A stretch of DNA of 6,948 nt, taken from positions 1 through 6,948 of the forward strand of contig JAQTVL010000238.1 in NCBI GenBank assembly GCA_028706835.1, read 5' to 3'. Of this stretch, positions 6,550-6,948 are shown one piece after another (position 1 is the stretch's first letter; every line of letters begins with the position of its first letter). The translations under genes were made by a program, and so were the position numbers. A model generated the notes under the pieces. The model had not been told where the DNA came from and ran no database searches. It was given only the letters and a program-made list of their open reading frames with translations. Source of the DNA: Phycisphaerae bacterium. GTDB taxonomy: Bacteria; Planctomycetota; Phycisphaerae; JAJVII01.

Positions 6550-6948
6550 TCCGGAGATCGATGTCGAGCATCAGCGTTTCATCCGCCTGGTCAATGAACT
6601 GAATGAAGCGATCATCATGCGTTTGAACGTGGAGAAGATCCGGGAGCGCATGCAGGCCATCGTGGACGATGCGGCGGCGCACTTCACCCACGAGGAGGTA
6701 TTGTTCCGCGAGTGGGGCTACCCCGCGGCAGGGAAACATGCTGAAAGGCACGCGGAAATCATGCGTACGTTACGTGAGATCATGGAACGCTTCGAGCACG
6801 ATGGCACGGAGTACGAGTGGATCGAGGCGGGACTGCAGGTGAAGCAGGCGTTGATCGACCATCTCCTGAACGAAGACATGAGGTACCGCGACTATCGCCT
6901 CGGATTGGTAGTGCAGTCAGGCAACGCGAGGCGTTCCGACAATGGCCC
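6512..6948 (+). CDS. Bacteriohemerythrin (hemerythrin HHE domain), partial
   Basis: The frame reads WRLEWSAELS, then MHIPEIDVEHQRF, and stays open to the window end, so the 3' end is cut off. Numbering from the ATG at 6542, all seven di-iron ligands of the hemerythrin fold are present: H10, H47 and E51 (HFTHE), H66 and H70 (HAERH), H107 and D112 (HLLNED). Single-domain bacterial hemerythrins bind O2 reversibly at a non-haem di-iron site and serve in oxygen storage, delivery or sensing in the cytoplasm. The W-S-x-E-L-S segment before 6542 is part of the conserved N-terminus, so that ATG is probably internal. An in-frame ATG at 6458 exists, but its first codons are the antisense of the phosphodiesterase. 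No convincing start or ribosome site is visible, so I give the fragment from the first recognisable residue. It uses TTA (6770-6772) and TCA (6917-6919), unlike the neighbouring genes. After RYRDYRL the tail shows no family motif and probably nears the stop. Confidence 0.88.

Noticed and set aside
5599..6597. A 332-codon plus-strand open frame opposite the phosphodiesterase
   Set aside because: It is also in codon register with the minus-strand gene and has a shadow-type composition. It crosses into the hemerythrin region in the wrong frame.
5747..6751. A 334-codon minus-strand open frame crossing the junction
   Set aside because: It runs antisense to hemerythrin and then out of frame with the phosphodiesterase. 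Its Arg/Ala/Gly-rich translation has no recognisable motif.
1..6948. CRISPR array, tRNA/rRNA genes, insertion sequences or tandem repeats
   Set aside because: I saw no regularly spaced repeats, no transposase motifs and no recognisable structural RNA. Nearly all of the window is accounted for by the four protein genes.

Overview
The window looks like a piece of high-GC bacterial chromosome. A planctomycete, perhaps a Phycisphaerae-like lineage, is the best guess. The clues are a very large AsmA-like envelope protein with an Ala/Pro/Thr-rich linker, and codon use in the two central genes that avoids A-ending TTA, CTA and TCA. This taxonomic reading is inference only.

Layout: (1) Positions 1-88 are a short leader with a perfect TATAAT hexamer. 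(2) 89-505, plus strand, is a complete very-short-patch-repair endonuclease (Vsr) with its catalytic and zinc-binding residues. (3) 506-608 is a convergent intergenic gap with a strong hairpin. (4) 609-5273, minus strand, is one uninterrupted 1554-residue AsmA/TamB/YhdP-like protein with a single N-terminal membrane anchor. (5) 5290 to about 6495, minus strand, is an alkaline phosphatase superfamily phosphodiesterase lying 16 bases upstream of the AsmA-like gene and almost certainly co-transcribed with it. (6) From about 6512 to the window end, plus strand, is a bacteriohemerythrin with all seven di-iron ligands, running off the edge.

The most striking feature is the point between (5) and (6). 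The phosphodiesterase loses its N-terminus, including the strand with the first metal-binding Asp. The hemerythrin begins directly at its conserved WSxELS motif with no proper leader. The two are head to head with essentially no space between them, and base composition and codon use change there. This is either a genuine recombination breakpoint or an assembly chimera. Reads across about 6490-6515 would decide.

The two central minus-strand genes plausibly work together in the cell envelope: a phosphoester-cleaving enzyme next to a lipid-bridge-type protein. Vsr (mismatch repair after cytosine-5 methylation) and hemerythrin (oxygen or iron binding) are functionally unrelated to them and differ in codon use. 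I found no RNA genes, CRISPR arrays, insertion sequences or clear repeats, and no convincing new multi-gene system.
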